A DNA stretch of 56,817 nt from a virus. Under the pieces are notes generated by a model. It saw only the letters and a program-made list of their open reading frames with translations. It ran no database searches and was not told the DNA's origin. Position numbers and translations under genes: made by a program. The DNA lies in the IMG/VR virus record IMGVR_UViG_3300046822_000346, positions 1-56,817 of that record; one strand, 5' to 3'. Positions 15,796 to 22,607 of this stretch are shown piece by piece; position 1 is the first letter of the stretch, and each line of letters starts with the position of its first letter.

Positions 15796-15978
15796 ATGCG
15801 GAACGGGTACAGCATCAAGACCACGCAAGACCTGCAGGCCGAAGCACTCGAGGCGCAGGCACTGATGGACGAGTGCGAGCAGTACCGCACAGGCAGTGCG
15901 GATGACGATGACGCGATCGATGCCTGGATTACCAAGATGATGGAGGCCGGGATCGATCCCTTCGAGGAGGTGGCCTAG
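15796..15978 (+). CDS. Small acidic protein
   Basis: 60 residues, with TTCGGAGG before ATG. It is helical and very acidic (LQAEALEAQALMDECEQY; ADDDDAIDAW). Its TAG overlaps the GTG of the next gene by one base. A DNA-mimic role is conceivable from the charge, but there is no direct evidence. Confidence 0.65.
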   Translation: MRNGYSIKTTQDLQAEALEAQALMDECEQYRTGSADDDDAIDAWITKMMEAGIDPFEEVA

Positions 15979-16238
15979 TGAACTTCGATTTTCAGCGCGC
16001 TTGGAATGCGCGCATTGAGACTATCACGCATCTGATGTCGCTGGCCGGGAATAGCCCTTACGACTGGATGTTCACTACTGACAAGTTCGGCAATGTCGTG
16101 GCAGAGTTCATTGGCGGTGGCACACTCGACGATCAAATTCGTCGCGCGCGCTGGCTCGTGGACAGCTTGACTGGTAACGCCAGCATTCTCGGTGTTCGGC
16201 GTCGTGGCACTCAAGTGTGGATTGCCCTGATGCCGTAG
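15978..16238 (+). CDS. Hypothetical protein
   Basis: 86 residues from a GTG that overlaps the previous stop. It appears to be a small alpha/beta protein (WMFTTDKFGNVVAEFIGG; ILGVRRRGTQVWIALMP). The family is not recognised. Coupled to the upstream acidic protein. Confidence 0.6.
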   Translation: MNFDFQRAWNARIETITHLMSLAGNSPYDWMFTTDKFGNVVAEFIGGGTLDDQIRRARWLVDSLTGNASILGVRRRGTQVWIALMP

Positions 16239-16253
16239 AAAGGAACGATACCC

Positions 16254-16346
16254 GTGACACGTTTCGCTGCAGCCATCGTACTCCTGTTCCTCTTGTTTGT
16301 CATGATGGTGGGTGCCTACGTCGCGTTTGGCGTCATCATCCGGTAG
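16254..16346 (+). CDS. 30-residue membrane microprotein
   Basis: GTG start with AAAGGAACG upstream. Almost the whole product is one hydrophobic helix (AAAIVLLFLLFVMMVGAYVAFGVII) ending in Arg. It follows 15 bases after the upstream stop in the same transcript. The short length makes the call tentative, but ribosome binding site, spacing and composition agree. Confidence 0.5.
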   Translation: MTRFAAAIVLLFLLFVMMVGAYVAFGVIIR

Positions 16347-16358
16347 CTCCCGTACCAC

Positions 16359-16387
16359 GGTGTCCAAGCCAACCCGGCTTGGACACC
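16359..16387 (+). terminator. Hairpin after the microprotein gene
   Basis: Perfect 12-bp stem GGTGTCCAAGCC (16359-16370 with 16376-16387), five-base loop. The left arm is the same sequence found near 15.6 kb and 17.26 kb. It lies 12 bases after a stop and ahead of the next cassette. There is no clear T-run. Confidence 0.5.
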
Positions 16388-16411
16388 AATTTCCAAAATT
16401 GGTCGGAAACC

Positions 16412-16443
16412 GGCGTGCCATCGCGCGAGGTCTGGCATATAAT
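16412..16443 (+). promoter_or_regulatory. Cassette promoter with UTR hairpin
   Basis: GGCGTGCC at 16412-16419, 18 bp, TATAAT at 16438-16443. The leader carries CGCGG/CCGCG (16459-16473). The upstream dyad ACCAATTT/AAATTGGT is perfect here. Confidence 0.87.
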
Positions 16444-16495
16444 TAAAGCATAAGAGAGCGCGGGAGTTCCGCGACAAGGTTCGGAGGACAAAGCA

Positions 16496-16807
16496 ATGCA
16501 GCCATTCACGACCACCCGCGAACAGCAGATCAAAGCCTACCACAAGATCTACGCGCAACTCAAGCGCGCCGGCTTCATCGCCAGCACAGTGATGGCCTGG
16601 GAGGACAGCCACAGTTCGATCCTGCGCCTGGGCGCCAACAACGCCCAGATTCCCAAGAAAGAGGATCGCGAGGCGCGTGAGATGTTCTTGGCGCAGGTGT
16701 TCGCCTTCCTCGAGTCCAAAGGGTACCAGGTCACCTTCGAGCCGTTTCGTCAGATCAGTGACTACAGCTTCATGAACGCCCGCTTGACCATTTACTTCGA
16801 GTTCTAA
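16496..16807 (+). CDS. Hypothetical protein, 'LxxAGF' family
   Basis: 103 residues. It begins with a helix KAYHKIYAQLKRAGF, then alternating strands and a second helix EMFLAQVFAFLESKGY. The helix-L-x-x-A-G pattern recurs in the proteins starting at 17625, 18031 and 19246, suggesting paralogues. Function unknown. Starts at ATG with TTCGGAGG at standard spacing. Confidence 0.65.
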   Translation: MQPFTTTREQQIKAYHKIYAQLKRAGFIASTVMAWEDSHSSILRLGANNAQIPKKEDREAREMFLAQVFAFLESKGYQVTFEPFRQISDYSFMNARLTIYFEF

Positions 16808-16822
16808 AACTGGTGCCAGCCA

Positions 16823-16854
16823 GGCGTGCCATTTCAGCACGCCTGGCATATAAT
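16823..16854 (+). promoter_or_regulatory. Cassette promoter with palindromic spacer and UTR hairpin
   Basis: GGCGTGCC at 16823-16830, 18 bp, TATAAT at 16849-16854. The -35 and spacer form a near-perfect palindrome (CCAGGCGTGC with GCACGCCTGG). The leader has GAGATG/CATCTC (16862-16884). Confidence 0.85.
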
Positions 16855-16905
16855 TAAAGCAGAGATGGGGACGTACCGCATCTCACAGGTTTGGAGGACA
16901 CGCAC

Positions 16906-17250
16906 ATGGCCAAGAATCTTGCGGACATGACTGACGAGCAGATCATCGACAACATCGACCACGCGCAGGCGACCTACAACGATGTGTACAACACAGAGGC
17001 CGGCTTGACCGCGGGTATGAAAGAGGCCATCCTCGAACACCTCACTGCCTACCTCACCGAATTGCAAGTCGAACAGCGTCGCCGAGACGGCAAGACCGTG
17101 ACCATCACGTTGGGGTCCGAAGCTTGGGGTTACTGGAAGCTACTGGCACAGCGCGAGGGCATCGACCCTGAAACCTACTTGCAGACCTTCGTTGGGGACG
17201 TTGATTGGCTCGCAGACGAGTGGGCCAAAGTGACTTACATCGAAGACTAA
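16906..17250 (+). CDS. Hypothetical protein
   Basis: 114 residues, ATG with TTTGGAGG upstream. The first half is helical (MTDEQIIDNIDHAQATYNDVY); the second half has VTITLGSEAWGYWKLLAQREGIDPETYLQTF, similar in shape to small RHH-type or CopG-like segments but without enough support to claim this. Acidic C-terminus. Family unknown. Confidence 0.65.
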   Translation: MAKNLADMTDEQIIDNIDHAQATYNDVYNTEAGLTAGMKEAILEHLTAYLTELQVEQRRRDGKTVTITLGSEAWGYWKLLAQREGIDPETYLQTFVGDVDWLADEWAKVTYIED

Positions 17251-17267
17251 AAACTGGTGTCCAAGCC

Positions 17268-17299
17268 GGCGTGCCATTCCACCGGCTTGGGCATATAAT
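17268..17299 (+). promoter_or_regulatory. Cassette promoter
   Basis: GGCGTGCC at 17268-17275, 18 bp, TATAAT at 17294-17299. The region around the -35 is a palindrome (CAAGCCGG with CCGGCTTG). Confidence 0.85.
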
Positions 17300-17337
17300 T
17301 AAAACATAAGATAGTTCATTAGTTTGGGGGCAACGCA

Positions 17338-17628
17338 ATGTCCAACTTCAACACGCCACGCGTCTTCGTCGAGGCCAAGCCTCGCACGCGGCGAACCGCC
17401 AGCAACAAGCCTTCGATCGTAGTCAAGGCCAACAACGGCATCACAGTAGTGCGTTTCAACTACAAGCCAGATCCTACAATCCGCGCACGTCTGCTGGCGC
17501 ATGACTTCGCTTGGGATTATGCCTCCGGCAAGTGGACATTGTTGGGCGAAATGCCGCAAGCCGACGTCTTCGCCATCGTGCGCGGTGACTGCCAGTGCTC
17601 GCAGTGCAAAGGATGGTGGACGAAATGA
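17338..17628 (+). CDS. Small protein with C-terminal cysteine cluster
   Basis: 96 residues, start preceded by TTTGGGGG. The strand-rich middle (KPSIVVKANNGITVVRFNY, DYASGKWTLLGE) leads to GDCQCSQCKGWW, a CxCxxC cluster that could bind a metal. Its stop overlaps the next ATG (ATGA). Family unknown. Confidence 0.65.
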   Translation: MSNFNTPRVFVEAKPRTRRTASNKPSIVVKANNGITVVRFNYKPDPTIRARLLAHDFAWDYASGKWTLLGEMPQADVFAIVRGDCQCSQCKGWWTK

Positions 17629-17900
17629 TCACCAAGCAACAGCTCCGAGAACTCCTGCTAGCGGCCGGCGTTCCTGAGATGCAGGGCGGCATCATCCGCA
17701 CGCCTGGTTTCCACATCCTGTTCGCAGACAGCCCACTCACCATCACCTGGGACGACGGCAAGTCCTATTGGGATTCGTGGGAGCGCTTCGCTTCACAGCG
17801 TGGCGGCATCGAACAACATATCCTGCCTGTCCTGCAAGCAGCCGGCGTTACTAGCCGCCTCACCGACATTGCCTACGCGGTCGTCCTCGAAGTGCGCTAG
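17625..17900 (+). CDS. Hypothetical protein, 'LxxAGV' family
   Basis: 91 residues, coupled to the upstream gene through ATGA. It has the helix LRELLLAAGVPE, strands GFHILFADSPLTITWDDG, and a second helix HILPVLQAAGV, the same architecture as the proteins starting at 16496, 18031 and 19246. Function unknown. Confidence 0.62.
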   Translation: MITKQQLRELLLAAGVPEMQGGIIRTPGFHILFADSPLTITWDDGKSYWDSWERFASQRGGIEQHILPVLQAAGVTSRLTDIAYAVVLEVR

Positions 17901-17918
17901 GCGGCTTGTACGCCAGTT

Positions 17919-17947
17919 TTTGCCAGTTTTGGAAACTGGCAAAAACC
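17919..17947. promoter_or_regulatory. Dyad upstream of a cassette promoter
   Basis: TTTTTGCCAGTTT pairs with AAACTGGCAAAAA around three bases. It is flanked by T and A runs and could terminate transcription on either strand, or bind a regulator as part of the cassette. Confidence 0.6.
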
Positions 17948-17948
17948 C

Positions 17949-17980
17949 GGCGGGCCTTTCCTTGGTATCTGGCATATAAT
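17949..17980 (+). promoter_or_regulatory. Cassette promoter with UTR hairpin
   Basis: GGCGGGCC at 17949-17956, 18 bp, TATAAT at 17975-17980. The leader hairpin GCGG/CCGC spans 17995-18008. Confidence 0.85.
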
Positions 17981-18030
17981 TAAAACATAAGAGAGCGGGA
18001 CAGTCCGCACAAGGTTTGGAGGCAAGCACA

Positions 18031-18678
18031 ATGTCGTACACGAATCAAATGACCAGCCAGAAGATCATCGCAGTCCTCGGCAAGGCCGGCTTCACCAAGT
18101 CCACAAGCTCCACCACGTCAGTCCGCGGTTGGTACAACATCACTAAGGGCTTCGAAGTCCGCGAAGAAGCCGACACCGAGTACGGCGCGCATTCCTACAA
18201 CCACAAGATGTATATCCGTAGCAAGACCATCAACGGCTGGATCGTGTGTTTCACCAACGGCACCACGATCATGGGCGCAGTCAAAGAGGCCGAGAAGATC
18301 AACGCGCTAGTGCAGCGGTACCTCGAAGCACTGCAGGCGGCCGGGATCGAGTGCCTGTTGCGCCAGGACAATTACCACACATTCGTGTGGGTTCCGATGC
18401 AAGATAAGATCGCGCCAGTCAAGGCTGAGAAGTCCGCGACAAGCGACAACACAGACAGTGTCGAACTCCGCGCGCGAGTGTACCACAAGCTTCATGCGGC
18501 AGGGTACGCCAAGCAGGTTAAGATCGAGGTCACAAGTGGCGGCCTGTGGATCACCGCGCGCGAGGCTTCCGAGGCCGAAAGCGTTCTGCGCGATGTGTAC
18601 GGCGTCCTGAATGCCAGCTCCAAGTACGCAGCGTCCTACGCCGATGCAAGACAGGCGTTGTTGGTGGCGGCGATGTAA
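18031..18678 (+). CDS. Two-domain hypothetical protein, duplicated 'LxxAG' unit
   Basis: 215 residues from ATG 18031 (TTTGGAGG upstream). The N-terminal half (KIIAVLGKAGFTKS ... YLEALQAAGIECLL) and the C-terminal half (VYHKLHAAGYAKQV ... VLRDVYGVL) each carry the helix-LxxAG pattern and strands of the smaller proteins at 16496, 17625 and 19246. A Lys/Glu/Ser-rich linker (PVKAEKSATSDNTDS) separates them. It looks like an internal duplication or fusion. Function unknown. Confidence 0.65.
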   Translation: MSYTNQMTSQKIIAVLGKAGFTKSTSSTTSVRGWYNITKGFEVREEADTEYGAHSYNHKMYIRSKTINGWIVCFTNGTTIMGAVKEAEKINALVQRYLEALQAAGIECLLRQDNYHTFVWVPMQDKIAPVKAEKSATSDNTDSVELRARVYHKLHAAGYAKQVKIEVTSGGLWITAREASEAESVLRDVYGVLNASSKYAASYADARQALLVAAM

Positions 18679-18696
18679 CGCGCTACAACGCGATTT

Positions 18697-18744
18697 AAGC
18701 CGGCGCAGATTACCAACCTAGGTAATCATGCGCTGGCTTTGTTT
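18697..18744 (+). terminator. Terminator-like hairpin
   Basis: An imperfect 18-19 bp stem (AAGCCGGCGCA.. at 18697-18714 with 18721-18739), then TTTGTTTG. It is flanked by copies of a short repeat (18678-18696 and 18750-18777) in opposite orientation. Confidence 0.6.
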
Positions 18745-18749
18745 GACCC

Positions 18750-18777
18750 GCGTAAAATCGCTTTAGAACGCGATGCT
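18750..18777. repeat. Dispersed GCGTAAAATCGC repeat, copy
   Basis: Starts GCGTAAAATCGC and continues TTTAGAACGCGATG. A close relative lies at 21634-21661 (GCGTAAAATCGCATTGTAGC..). Partial copies are at 18678-18696 (reverse) and 14711-14729. The repeats occupy otherwise empty gaps between accessory units. Confidence 0.55.
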
Positions 18778-18849
18778 TGGATAACGCGACGTAGCTCCCT
18801 TTGGGCTTGTACACCAGTTTTGCCAATCTTAAAAACTGGCGGCTTACCC

Positions 18850-18880
18850 GGGTGCCAAACAACGTTGTTTGGCATATAAT
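18850..18880 (+). promoter_or_regulatory. Cassette promoter
   Basis: GGGTGCC variant -35 ending at 18856, 18 bp, TATAAT at 18875-18880. The upstream dyad CCAGTTTT/AAAACTGG is perfect. Confidence 0.83.
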
Positions 18881-18932
18881 TAAAACAGAGATGAGGAGGT
18901 ACCAAGTCTCAAAGAGTTTGGAGGCAAACACA

Positions 18933-19163
18933 ATGACACACTTCGACAACAGCTGGATGACACCGGCGGCGCGGAGGGTCTGGCAGCAGATCGAGGACGG
19001 CGCGGTGTTCGTAATTTGGAGCGATGCGATGGGCGTAGGCGCGTGTAGCATCGAAGTGAACGGTGTGGACGTGCCAGTGAAGAAGAATGTGGGACAGCAG
19101 ATTCCAGTGCAGCGCATGATCAAGATCAGCGACAAGCCGCAAAAGTTCGTAGTGCGTAAGTAA
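18933..19163 (+). CDS. Hypothetical protein
   Basis: 76 residues, ATG with TTTGGAGG upstream. A short helix (AARRVWQQIEDGAVFVIW) is followed by beta strands (ACSIEVNGVDVPVKK; RMIKISDKPQKFVVRK). It ends in a basic tail. Family unknown. Confidence 0.62.
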   Translation: MTHFDNSWMTPAARRVWQQIEDGAVFVIWSDAMGVGACSIEVNGVDVPVKKNVGQQIPVQRMIKISDKPQKFVVRK

Positions 19164-19178
19164 GCAGTTTATATGCCC

Positions 19179-19210
19179 GGCGTGCTTTTTCAGCACGCCG
19201 GGCATATAAT
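19179..19210 (+). promoter_or_regulatory. Cassette promoter with 11-bp palindrome between -35 and -10
   Basis: GGCGTGCT at 19179-19186, 18 bp, TATAAT at 19205-19210. GCCCGGCGTGC and GCACGCCGGGC form a perfect inverted repeat covering the -35 and most of the spacer. Confidence 0.85.
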
Positions 19211-19245
19211 TAAAACATAAGAGTTCGATAGTTTGGAGGCGCACG

Positions 19246-19548
19246 ATGTACAACGCGAAGCAGTCCAAGGCCACGATGCACAAAGTGTACAGCATCCTGC
19301 AACGCGCCGGCGTAGCCAATCAAGTCAGCCTGTATCGCAACGCCAACAACAGTCTCGCGGTCCTGTTCCGCGACGCGCGTCTGGCCGATGCCAGTCCGCT
19401 GCGCAACGAAGTCATGCACGCCGCACTGGCCGCGCTGACCGGCAAAGTCAATGTCATCGCGCGCGTCGATGGCTTCTATCACGCGCTCCATGTTCTGCCG
19501 GCGGACAGCACCGGCCTCGAGTATCGCATCGCAAAAAGCGCACTGTAG
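19246..19548 (+). CDS. Hypothetical protein, 'LxxAGV' family
   Basis: 100 residues, ATG with TTTGGAGG. The opening helix ATMHKVYSILQRAGVANQV, the strand LAVLFRDAR and the helix EVMHAALAALTGKV, then VDGFYHALHVLPA, parallel the proteins at 16496, 17625 and 18031. Function unknown. Confidence 0.63.
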   Translation: MYNAKQSKATMHKVYSILQRAGVANQVSLYRNANNSLAVLFRDARLADASPLRNEVMHAALAALTGKVNVIARVDGFYHALHVLPADSTGLEYRIAKSAL

Positions 19549-19561
19549 TTTGGAGAAGCCC

Positions 19562-19759
19562 ATGCCTGGCAAAGATGAGTTCAACGCAGTCGTCCTGTTC
19601 TTCGTCCGCGAACTGGCCAAAGGCAGTAACGGCGAGAACGTGATCAAGTTCCTACAAGCCGTTGAACAAGGACGGCTACAAGCCGCGCGCCTCGACTTCG
19701 AGCTTTATCACGACGCCGATCAAACGATCAACTGTTTCCTGCTAGACATGCTTGACTAG
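19562..19759 (+). CDS. Small helical protein
   Basis: 65 residues, ATG with TTGGAG upstream, 13 bases after the previous stop. It is largely helical (NAVVLFFVRELAKGSNGENVIKFLQAV). Family unknown. It shares the upstream promoter. Confidence 0.6.
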   Translation: MPGKDEFNAVVLFFVRELAKGSNGENVIKFLQAVEQGRLQAARLDFELYHDADQTINCFLLDMLD

Positions 19760-19768
19760 CATCTGCAA

Positions 19769-19805
19769 GGTAACGTTCAGAGCCATCCGCGCTCTGAACG
19801 TTACC
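19769..19805 (+). terminator. 15-bp hairpin after the 65-residue gene
   Basis: Perfect arms 19769-19783 and 19791-19805. The arm core CGTTCAGAGC occurs a third time directly downstream. There is no T-run. Confidence 0.55.
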
Positions 19806-19851
19806 GCGCACAAACGTTCAGAGCCAATAAAAGCCGCCGAGTCCCGAATCC

Positions 19852-19881
19852 CGTGCCTTCTCCGCAAATCCCAGGTACAAT
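19852..19881 (+). promoter_or_regulatory. Cassette-like promoter, TACAAT variant
   Basis: CGTGCC at 19852-19857, exactly 18 bp, TACAAT at 19876-19881. The AAAACTGG half-site is missing, so this is a reduced form. Confidence 0.7.
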
Positions 19882-19919
19882 ATCTACAGAGCCTAACGCA
19901 TTCCCCGAGGAGGCACCCG

Positions 19920-20150
19920 ATGCAGGGTCCAATCCAGATTACAGTGTACTCGACCGGCGACTACGCCGCGTTTGATCAGCCCGCATCGGTCGTTGTACAA
20001 GACGGCGAACGATGCCTAGTGTGCGGCCGCACGGTGGGGCCGCGCAGTGAAGTAGCCATTGGCTTCCAGGTGCTGACGCCGCACGGCGCTGGCGTCGTGT
20101 GTTTAGAGGATGCCGACGTACGCGAGTCGGCTGAGGAGTTCCACGCATGA
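19920..20150 (+). CDS. Small CxxC protein
   Basis: 76 residues, ATG with GAGGAGG. It is beta-rich, with RCLVCGRTVG (CxxC) in the middle and a lone VVCLED later, as in small zinc-binding phage proteins. Its stop overlaps the next ATG (ATGA). Family unknown. Confidence 0.62.
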   Translation: MQGPIQITVYSTGDYAAFDQPASVVVQDGERCLVCGRTVGPRSEVAIGFQVLTPHGAGVVCLEDADVRESAEEFHA

Positions 20151-20521
20151 GCAACAACGGCAACGGTTGGGATCCCGTCAAGTTTGATCAGTGGCTGACT
20201 ACGCCGCCGGATGAGGACGAGGATCTAGAGCAGCCGCCTGAACCGGGTATGACCTGGAATCCGGCGCGCGAAGAGTGGTCACACGAACCCCTGACCCACG
20301 ACGAGTGGGAGAGCTTGACGCCTAGCGAACAGGCGTTCTACGAGGAGCCGCTGCAGGACACGTTCGAGGTGGACCTCAAAGACCTCGCCAGGCTCCAGCC
20401 GGACTTCGCAGCCGGCCTACGCGACGAGATCAGCAAGGTATTCCAGGTGCCGGCGCAATTGCTGCAGCCGCGCAATGATAACCAAAGCGTATCCGAAGGA
20501 GGTGGAAGCAAACAAAACTGA
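20147..20521 (+). CDS. Acidic protein with tryptophan-rich segments
   Basis: 124 residues, coupled to the upstream gene. It is very acidic (PPDEDEDLEQPPEPGMTW) with repeated W/E pairs (ARE-EWSHEPLTHDEWESL). The C-terminal third is helical. Family unknown; a charge-mimic role is only a possibility. Confidence 0.62.
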   Translation: MSNNGNGWDPVKFDQWLTTPPDEDEDLEQPPEPGMTWNPAREEWSHEPLTHDEWESLTPSEQAFYEEPLQDTFEVDLKDLARLQPDFAAGLRDEISKVFQVPAQLLQPRNDNQSVSEGGGSKQN

Positions 20522-20542
20522 TTCCAAAATTGGCTTGAAACC

Positions 20543-20574
20543 GGCGTGCCGTATGCCGGTGGATGAGGTACAAT
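20543..20574 (+). promoter_or_regulatory. Cassette promoter, TACAAT variant
   Basis: GGCGTGCC at 20543-20550, 18 bp, TACAAT at 20569-20574. AAAATTGG lies six bases before the -35 element. Confidence 0.8.
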
Positions 20575-20637
20575 ATCAATAGAAGCCACGCAAAATGAGT
20601 GCGGGCAGCAGATCAAGCAGTTCGGAGGAACACAGCA

Positions 20638-21450
20638 ATGGCCAAGTCCAAGATTCAGAGCGACGAGATCCAGAGCGACGAGATCGCGGCTGAGAACGAG
20701 GAGCTCAGCGGCTTCGACGACGAGTCCGAGATCGAAGATGACGGCGAGGCGGACGAGGCTGACGACGAAGAGTCCGAAGGCGAAGAGTCCGAAGGCGAAG
20801 AGCCGGCCGAAGAGAGCACCGAGTCCGATGGCGATGAGCAGCCTAAGGCCGCCAAGCGCGGCGGGCGGCCTAAGTTGGAGCGCGACGAGAAGGAGTGCAA
20901 GACGCACCCGCACTACTTCCCAGCCGAGCCGAGCCTGCGGCCGATCGATGAATTCGCCAACGGCGGTAAGCACTCGTACTGCCGCCGCTGCATGAGCCTT
21001 CGCTCGAAGGACGTGCGCGACGCCAAGAACGCGGCCGAGGGCAAGGAGCCACGCGCTCCGAAACAGCCTAAGGCGGCGAAGGAGCCAAAGGAGGCGAAAG
21101 CCTCCACCAGCTCCAAGCGCGGTGGCAAGAAGGCCAAGGTCGAGCCGCAGAACAAGGCGGACCTGACACTCGGCGCCGATCCAGCCGAGAACACTCCGTT
21201 CCTGGTCATCGACAACCATACGCATCAGGCACTGCCCGGCGGCTTCGCATTCCGTGAGTACGAGCTCTTCGGCGACGAGTACGCCCGCGTCCGCGGCGTA
21301 CATTGGACCGACCGCGAAGATGTGACGGCGCAGATGGTCACCTTCCCGCTTGACGCGGTCGTGCCGGCCATGGAGCAGGACGTCGAGCGTGCCGAGTCCG
21401 CTCGCCTGATCCAGATCGCGGCGGCTGAGGCGGAGCCGGTCGAGGCGTAA
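20638..21450 (+). CDS. Acidic/basic bipartite protein with Cys/His motif
   Basis: 270 residues, ATG with TTCGGAGG. Residues 1-65 are extremely acidic with near-repeats (QSDEIQSDEI; SEGEESEGEE). Residues 75-120 hold a Cys/His set (KECKTHPHYFP ... GKHSYCRRCMSLR) suggesting a zinc site. A Lys/Ala/Pro-rich linker (KQPKAAKEPKEAKAS) follows, then an ordered C-terminal domain of about 100 residues. The layout suggests a nucleic-acid-associated scaffold. Family unknown. It ends just before a strong terminator. Confidence 0.68.
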   Translation: MAKSKIQSDEIQSDEIAAENEELSGFDDESEIEDDGEADEADDEESEGEESEGEEPAEESTESDGDEQPKAAKRGGRPKLERDEKECKTHPHYFPAEPSLRPIDEFANGGKHSYCRRCMSLRSKDVRDAKNAAEGKEPRAPKQPKAAKEPKEAKASTSSKRGGKKAKVEPQNKADLTLGADPAENTPFLVIDNHTHQALPGGFAFREYELFGDEYARVRGVHWTDREDVTAQMVTFPLDAVVPAMEQDVERAESARLIQIAAAEAEPVEA

Positions 21451-21474
21451 CACCGCACGCGGTTCGAGGCATCG

Positions 21475-21512
21475 AAGCAGCGTTGGATCGTTGGATCCAA
21501 CGCTGCTTTTGC
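21475..21512 (+). terminator. Rho-independent terminator
   Basis: Perfect 15-bp stem (21475-21489 with 21494-21508) followed by TTTTGCT. It ends the acidic-protein transcript. The next 170 bases hold only a dispersed repeat. Confidence 0.88.
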
Positions 21513-21633
21513 TCTCCCGGCTTGATGCGGGATCAAACCTGCACAGAACTGCGATCTGAGACCATAGCGGCATTCGCGCAGAGCTTTGAAAATACGCAGG
21601 TCAAACGGAAATGCAGGCAGATCTGACGGGGCA

Positions 21634-21661
21634 GCGTAAAATCGCATTGTAGCGCGATGTA
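21634..21661. repeat. Dispersed GCGTAAAATCGC repeat, copy
   Basis: Matches the copy at 18750-18777 in the first 12 bases and again at CGCGATG; the CGCATTGTAGCGCG part also occurs at 14711-14725. It lies in the 330-base gap 21451-21780, where I see no gene. Confidence 0.55.
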
Positions 21662-21695
21662 TTCCAATCCAAGAATATGTACGACCAGTTTTTCT

Positions 21696-21731
21696 GGCGG
21701 GCTGGATTTATCTGTTGGCTTGGCATATAAT
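21696..21731 (+). promoter_or_regulatory. Cassette promoter with 4-bp longer spacer and UTR hairpin
   Basis: GGCGGGCT at 21696-21703 and TATAAT at 21726-21731, 22 bp apart instead of 18. It may be a weakened copy. The leader hairpin GCGG/CCGC spans 21745-21758. Confidence 0.65.
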
Positions 21732-21780
21732 TAAAACAAGGGAAGCGGGATGGACCGCAACCCGATCGGAGGTAAGTAAC

Positions 21781-22077
21781 ATGCAACGCAACGATCTCAC
21801 GTGGCTCAGCATCGAGTTGGTCCAGGACTTCGAATTGTACGTGTCCATCTCCCACGAGGGCGAGGACATCAGCGCGCTGGATTGGTTGGACGAAGCGCTC
21901 GAGTACCTCAGCGAGACCTACCACCAAGAAGGTTGGCCGGTCAGCGTCGACGCCGAAGGTCAGATCCAGTTCGACCACGAGGTGGAAATCGCCAAGGAGA
22001 CCATACAGCAGTACGCCGCAGTGCTGGTAGGTGCGTACTTCATCCACCAGCAGTGGAGCGCGTTGTCGGGCGAGTAA
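21781..22077 (+). CDS. Acidic hypothetical protein
   Basis: 98 residues, ATG with TCGGAGGTAAG. A strand (FELYVSISHEGED), a helix (LDWLDEALEYLSETYHQEG) and VSVDAEGQIQFDHEVEIAKETIQQ suggest a compact alpha/beta fold with net negative charge. Family unknown. Confidence 0.65.
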   Translation: MQRNDLTWLSIELVQDFELYVSISHEGEDISALDWLDEALEYLSETYHQEGWPVSVDAEGQIQFDHEVEIAKETIQQYAAVLVGAYFIHQQWSALSGE

Positions 22078-22105
22078 AACCAATTTTGGAAACTGGTGGC
22101 TGCCC

Positions 22106-22137
22106 GGCGTGCCATCCACCAGTTTCTGGCATATAAT
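22106..22137 (+). promoter_or_regulatory. Cassette promoter
   Basis: GGCGTGCC at 22106-22113, 18 bp, TATAAT at 22132-22137. AACTGGTGG and CCACCAGTT form a palindrome around the -35. Confidence 0.85.
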
Positions 22138-22177
22138 TAATTCATAAGAAGGTTCGAGAGTTCAGGAGGCAAAGCAA

Positions 22178-22555
22178 ATGCGGCAGTTCATGAGCAACGA
22201 AGAAAAGCGAGCTTGGCGGGAAGCCGCGCGCACACAGCGCGACACGACTCCAAGCGAGTGGGTCCTGGCCGAAGTCGTTCGCAACAGACATCTGGACGCG
22301 ACGTTCGTGGAAGGCGCGATCGTGTACGCGCGGCGCGAGCAGGACGGTTGGTTGGTAGTACGCGTCACACCAAGCGTGGTACGGCCAACAGATCCAACGT
22401 ACGGAGTCGTAGTCCTGAGCACCGAGGCCAAGGCCAAGTGGAGCCTTAAGTCGATCACACGCAACGGCGAAGTATGGCATCTGGACAAGACTGATGCAGT
22501 GGCCGCAGAGCGCGTTGTCAAAGCGTGGAGAGAAGGAAAACTGGCGGACATGTAG
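22178..22555 (+). CDS. Hypothetical protein
   Basis: 125 residues, ATG with CAGGAGG. The N-terminal helix is basic (NEEKRAWREAARTQRD); strands follow (GAIVYARREQDGWLVVRVTPSVV; YGVVVLSTEAKAKWSLKSI). It is the last plus-strand gene before the late region. Family unknown. Confidence 0.65.
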   Translation: MRQFMSNEEKRAWREAARTQRDTTPSEWVLAEVVRNRHLDATFVEGAIVYARREQDGWLVVRVTPSVVRPTDPTYGVVVLSTEAKAKWSLKSITRNGEVWHLDKTDAVAAERVVKAWREGKLADM

Positions 22556-22568
22556 TCCGCCAGTTCCA

Positions 22569-22607
22569 GGACAAGACGCATTAGCCAAGCCATGACGCGT
22601 CTTGTCC
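22569..22607. terminator. Convergent hairpin
   Basis: 11-bp perfect arms GGACAAGACGC (22569-22579 with 22597-22607). It spans the end of the minus-strand late operon and follows the plus-strand accessory operon by 14 bases, so it is well placed to stop both. Confidence 0.55.

Noticed and set aside
20338-21573. 411-codon open frame on the minus strand
   Set aside because: It is the shadow of the acidic protein gene; no ribosome binding site, and the Leu/Arg-rich composition reflects the complement of Glu/Lys codons.
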